This document shows positions 61,828 to 64,000 of a stretch of DNA of 64,000 bases, in pieces. The notes below the pieces were generated by a model that saw only the letters and a list, made by a program, of their open reading frames with translations, was not told where the DNA came from and searched no databases. Position numbers and translations under genes: made by a program. Every line of letters starts with the position of its first letter. Positions within the stretch are counted from its first letter, which is position 1. Source of the DNA: an uncultured Desulfatitalea sp. (GTDB lineage: Bacteria > Desulfobacterota > Desulfobacteria > Desulfobacterales > Desulfosarcinaceae). The stretch lies in the NCBI GenBank assembly GCA_937868765.1, contig CALMNL010000006.1:496001-560000 (forward strand), written 5' to 3'.

Positions 61828-63600
61828 ATGAATGTCCTGGTGATCGGTGGCGGCGGCCGTGAGCATGCCCTGGTGTGGAAGATCCACCAAAGCCCGTTGG
61901 TGAAGAAGATCTACTGCGCACCCGGCAATGCCGGTATCGCGGCCCTGGCCGAGTGCGTGCCCATTGGTGCCGAGGAGGTCGAGCAACTGCTCGCCTTTGC
62001 CCGCCGCCAGAAGATCGACCTGACGGTGGTCGGGCCCGAAGGGCCGCTCTCCATGGGAATCGTGGATCGTTTCGAAAAAGAGGGCTTACGCATCTTCGGC
62101 GCCAGCCAGAAAGCGGCCGCCATCGAGTCCAGCAAATCCTTCGCCAAGTATATCATGAACAAATACGGCGTACCCACCGCCCAGGGGGCCACCTTTAACA
62201 ATTACAAGCAGGCCGAAGCATACGTAAAGAAAATGGGGGCGCCCATCGTGGTCAAGGCCGACGGTCTGGCAGCCGGCAAGGGGGTGATCGTGTGCAGCAC
62301 TGTGGCCCAGGCGCTGGCGGCACTCAGCCAGATCCTGGTCAAGAAGGAGTTCGGCGAAGCCGGTCGCCAGGTGGTGGTGGAAGAGTGCCTGCAGGGCGAG
62401 GAGGCCTCCTTCCTGGCCTTCACCGACGGCAAGACGATCGTGCCCCTGCCCACCAGTCAAGATCACAAGGCGGTTTTCGATAACGATCAGGGGCCCAATA
62501 CAGGTGGCATGGGCGCCTATTCGCCGGCGCCCGTAGTGGACAAGTTCATCCACGACCGCATCATGAAAGAAATCATGCTGCCCACGGTACGCGGCATGGC
62601 CGCCGAAGGCCACCCTTACAAGGGCGTGCTGTATGCAGGCCTGATGATTCAACGCGACCGACTCAAGGTGCTGGAGTTCAATGGCCGCTTCGGCGACCCG
62701 GAGGCCCAGCCGCTGCTCATGCGCTTGAAGAGCGATATAGTCCCCATTATGGAGGCGGTCATCGACGGCCGTCTGGACCAGTGCCGCCTGGAGATCGACC
62801 CCCGCGCCGCCGTATGCGTGGTGATGGCCTCGGGCGGTTATCCTGGGAAATACAAAAAGGGGGATGCCATCAGCGGCCTGGACAAGGCGGCGCGCATGAA
62901 GGAGGTAATGGTGTTTCATGCCGGCACGGCCTTGCGGGATAACGAGATCGTCAGCAACGGCGGCCGCGTGCTCGGGGTGACGGCACTGGGCGAAACCGTG
63001 GCCCAGGCCATCGACAAGGCTTACCAGGCCGTCGGAAAAATTCGATGGAACGATGTGCATTACCGCAAAGATATCGGCCTGAAGGCCTTGCGGCGCTTTC
63101 AAACCAAACCCCAGGTGGGCATCGTCATGGGGAGCGATTCGGACCTGCCGGTGATGGAAGGCGCCGTGGCCATGCTCAAGAAGTTCGGCATCCCCTTTGA
63201 AATGACCGTGGCCTCAGCCCACCGCACGCCCGAACGCGCTGCTCGCTTTGCCGCCGAAGCACGCCAGCGGGGCATCAAGGTGCTCATCGCCGGGGCCGGG
63301 CACGCAGCCCACCTGGCAGGCGCCCTGGCGGCCCAGACCATCCTGCCTATCATCGGCGTCCCCATCGATTCTTCCAGCCTGCAAGGACTGGATGCGCTGC
63401 TTTCCACCGTGCAGATGCCGCCGGGCATTCCCGTGGCCACTGTGGCGGTGGGCAAGCCGGGCGCTACCAATGCCGGTATTCTGGCTGCCCAGATGCTGGC
63501 GATTGCCGATGCCGATATTGCCGCGCGGCTGGATGAATATAAACAAGAGATGGCGAAGCAGGTAGAAAGAAAGGCCAAGGCCCTTGAAGACTATCACTAG
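61828..63600 (+). CDS. PurD-PurE fusion: phosphoribosylamine-glycine ligase / N5-CAIR mutase
   Basis: 590 residues with GGAGGTGG upstream. Residues 1-422 are PurD: GGGGREHALVWKI, VKADGLAAGKGV, QDHKAVFDNDQGPNTGGMG and FGDPEAQPLL. From about 428 the chain is PurE: VGIVMGSDSD, SAHRTPERA, GAGHAAHLAG, QMPPGIPVATVAVG and GATNAG. No stop or start interrupts the joint. PurD makes glycinamide ribonucleotide; PurE rearranges N5-CAIR to CAIR, two separated steps of purine synthesis. The PurE loop GAGGAAHLPGM reads GAGHAAHLAGA here. A Sua5-type gene overlaps the end. Confidence 0.93.
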   Translation: MNVLVIGGGGREHALVWKIHQSPLVKKIYCAPGNAGIAALAECVPIGAEEVEQLLAFARRQKIDLTVVGPEGPLSMGIVDRFEKEGLRIFGASQKAAAIESSKSFAKYIMNKYGVPTAQGATFNNYKQAEAYVKKMGAPIVVKADGLAAGKGVIVCSTVAQALAALSQILVKKEFGEAGRQVVVEECLQGEEASFLAFTDGKTIVPLPTSQDHKAVFDNDQGPNTGGMGAYSPAPVVDKFIHDRIMKEIMLPTVRGMAAEGHPYKGVLYAGLMIQRDRLKVLEFNGRFGDPEAQPLLMRLKSDIVPIMEAVIDGRLDQCRLEIDPRAAVCVVMASGGYPGKYKKGDAISGLDKAARMKEVMVFHAGTALRDNEIVSNGGRVLGVTALGETVAQAIDKAYQAVGKIRWNDVHYRKDIGLKALRRFQTKPQVGIVMGSDSDLPVMEGAVAMLKKFGIPFEMTVASAHRTPERAARFAAEARQRGIKVLIAGAGHAAHLAGALAAQTILPIIGVPIDSSSLQGLDALLSTVQMPPGIPVATVAVGKPGATNAGILAAQMLAIADADIAARLDEYKQEMAKQVERKAKALEDYH

Positions 63601-64000
63601 AATCGCCCGAATCGACGCCCAGCGGATGGATCGCCGAGCCATCGCCCGGGCTGCGGAGATCATGCGTCGTGGCGCGGTGGTCGTTTTTCCCACCAGCGGC
63701 CTCTACGGCCTGGGAACGGATGCTTTAAATCCACGGTCCGTGGCTCGGATCTTCGATCTCAAAGGCCGCGATCCGGCCAAGCCGCTGCTGGTGCTGGTGG
63801 ATTCACCCGAAATGGTGGCAAGGGTGGCCCTCCCTCCCAATGAATTGGCGCGGCACCTCATGAAGTGCTTCTGGCCCGGCAAATTGACCTTGGTGGTTCC
63901 CGCGCTGGCTGGTTTGCCCCCGGGGTTGACCGGCCCCGATGGCACCATTGGCGTGCGCCAGGTGGCCCATCCGGTGGCCGCGGCTCTGGTGCGCGCCCTG
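63584..64000 (+). CDS. Sua5/YrdC/YciO-family protein (threonylcarbamoyl-AMP synthase type), partial
   Basis: The frame opens after TAG 63563-63565 and runs off the right edge; 139 codons are visible from TTG 63584. An ATG at 63626 would cut into the conserved start. The core GAVVVFPTSGLYGLGTDA, with SxLYGLG in place of the usual TVYGLG, and KGRDPAKPL are clear, as is the WPGKLTLV segment. Family members make threonylcarbamoyl-AMP for the t6A tRNA modification. The start overlaps the purDE end by 17 bp. Confidence 0.85.
   Translation, partial: MKTITRIARIDAQRMDRRAIARAAEIMRRGAVVVFPTSGLYGLGTDALNPRSVARIFDLKGRDPAKPLLVLVDSPEMVARVALPPNELARHLMKCFWPGKLTLVVPALAGLPPGLTGPDGTIGVRQVAHPVAAALVRAL

Overview
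The window (64,000 bp, GC-rich, almost entirely coding) looks like the chromosome of a Gram-negative anaerobe of the Desulfobacterota (deltaproteobacterial sulfate-reducer type). This is inferred from LptD, Kdo8N-type LPS sugar genes, a two-cluster 4Fe-4S ferredoxin, a nine-haem cytochrome, a probable selenoprotein, sensory proteins typical of the group, and an oxygen-defence set (bd oxidase, Mn-type superoxide dismutase, exported MsrAB, peroxiredoxin) in an otherwise anaerobic gene set. I see no insertion sequence, prophage, CRISPR array, tRNA or rRNA.

Layout. 1-9,000: a partial cyclase-family gene, a peroxiredoxin with an in-frame TGA at its catalytic position followed by a SECIS-like hairpin, cydAB, an active HtrA-like protease with a tandem catalytically dead lipoprotein copy, an exported MsrA-MsrB fusion and an SDR. 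9,004-16,322 (minus): a probable operon of an optional small ORF, kdnA, kdnB (8-amino-Kdo synthesis), a 1,266-residue GlmS-like protein and a membrane protein with a Cys-rich tail. 16,448-25,598 (minus): a penicillin-binding protein, metG, ricT-like, holB, an HU/IHF gene, a NusG paralogue and lptD. 25,908-38,150 (plus): surE, an odd response regulator, a YhaM-type HD nuclease, tmk, a cysteine synthase fused to a degenerate CysRS with a coupled unknown gene, a ferredoxin, plsC, an RNase J gene and ftsK. 38,287-42,062: two methyltransferases, a glycosyltransferase and an HMG-CoA-lyase-like gene. 42,213-48,564 (plus): an HD-GYP response regulator and a cell-wall group (membrane protein, PBP1A, SPOR protein). 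48,601-51,845 (minus): a TPR protein, a tandem universal stress protein and a PH/zinc-ribbon membrane protein preceded by a sigma-54-like promoter. 52,241-64,000: the multidomain multihaem cytochrome, sodA, tesB, a DUF3108 protein (minus), a TPR lipoprotein, an alpha/beta hydrolase, DUF1992, a SHOCT protein, ddl, an ATP-grasp protein, a PurD-PurE fusion and the start of a Sua5/YrdC gene.

The least ordinary items are: (1) the Sec peroxiredoxin, which has no cysteine at all; (2) the CysK-pseudoCysRS fusion, whose synthetase half has lost two zinc ligands and KMSKS; (3) the cytochrome combining a haem c motif, a CopD-like membrane unit, cytochrome b5 and an octahaem HAO-like domain; (4) the GlmS-like giant, whose Ntn cysteine is about 70 residues from the N-terminus, in an operon with kdnAB; and (5) a GTGCCA-N6-TGGCAC palindrome found upstream of both the SDR gene and the kdn operon. 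All assignments come from reading motifs by eye. No database search was run.
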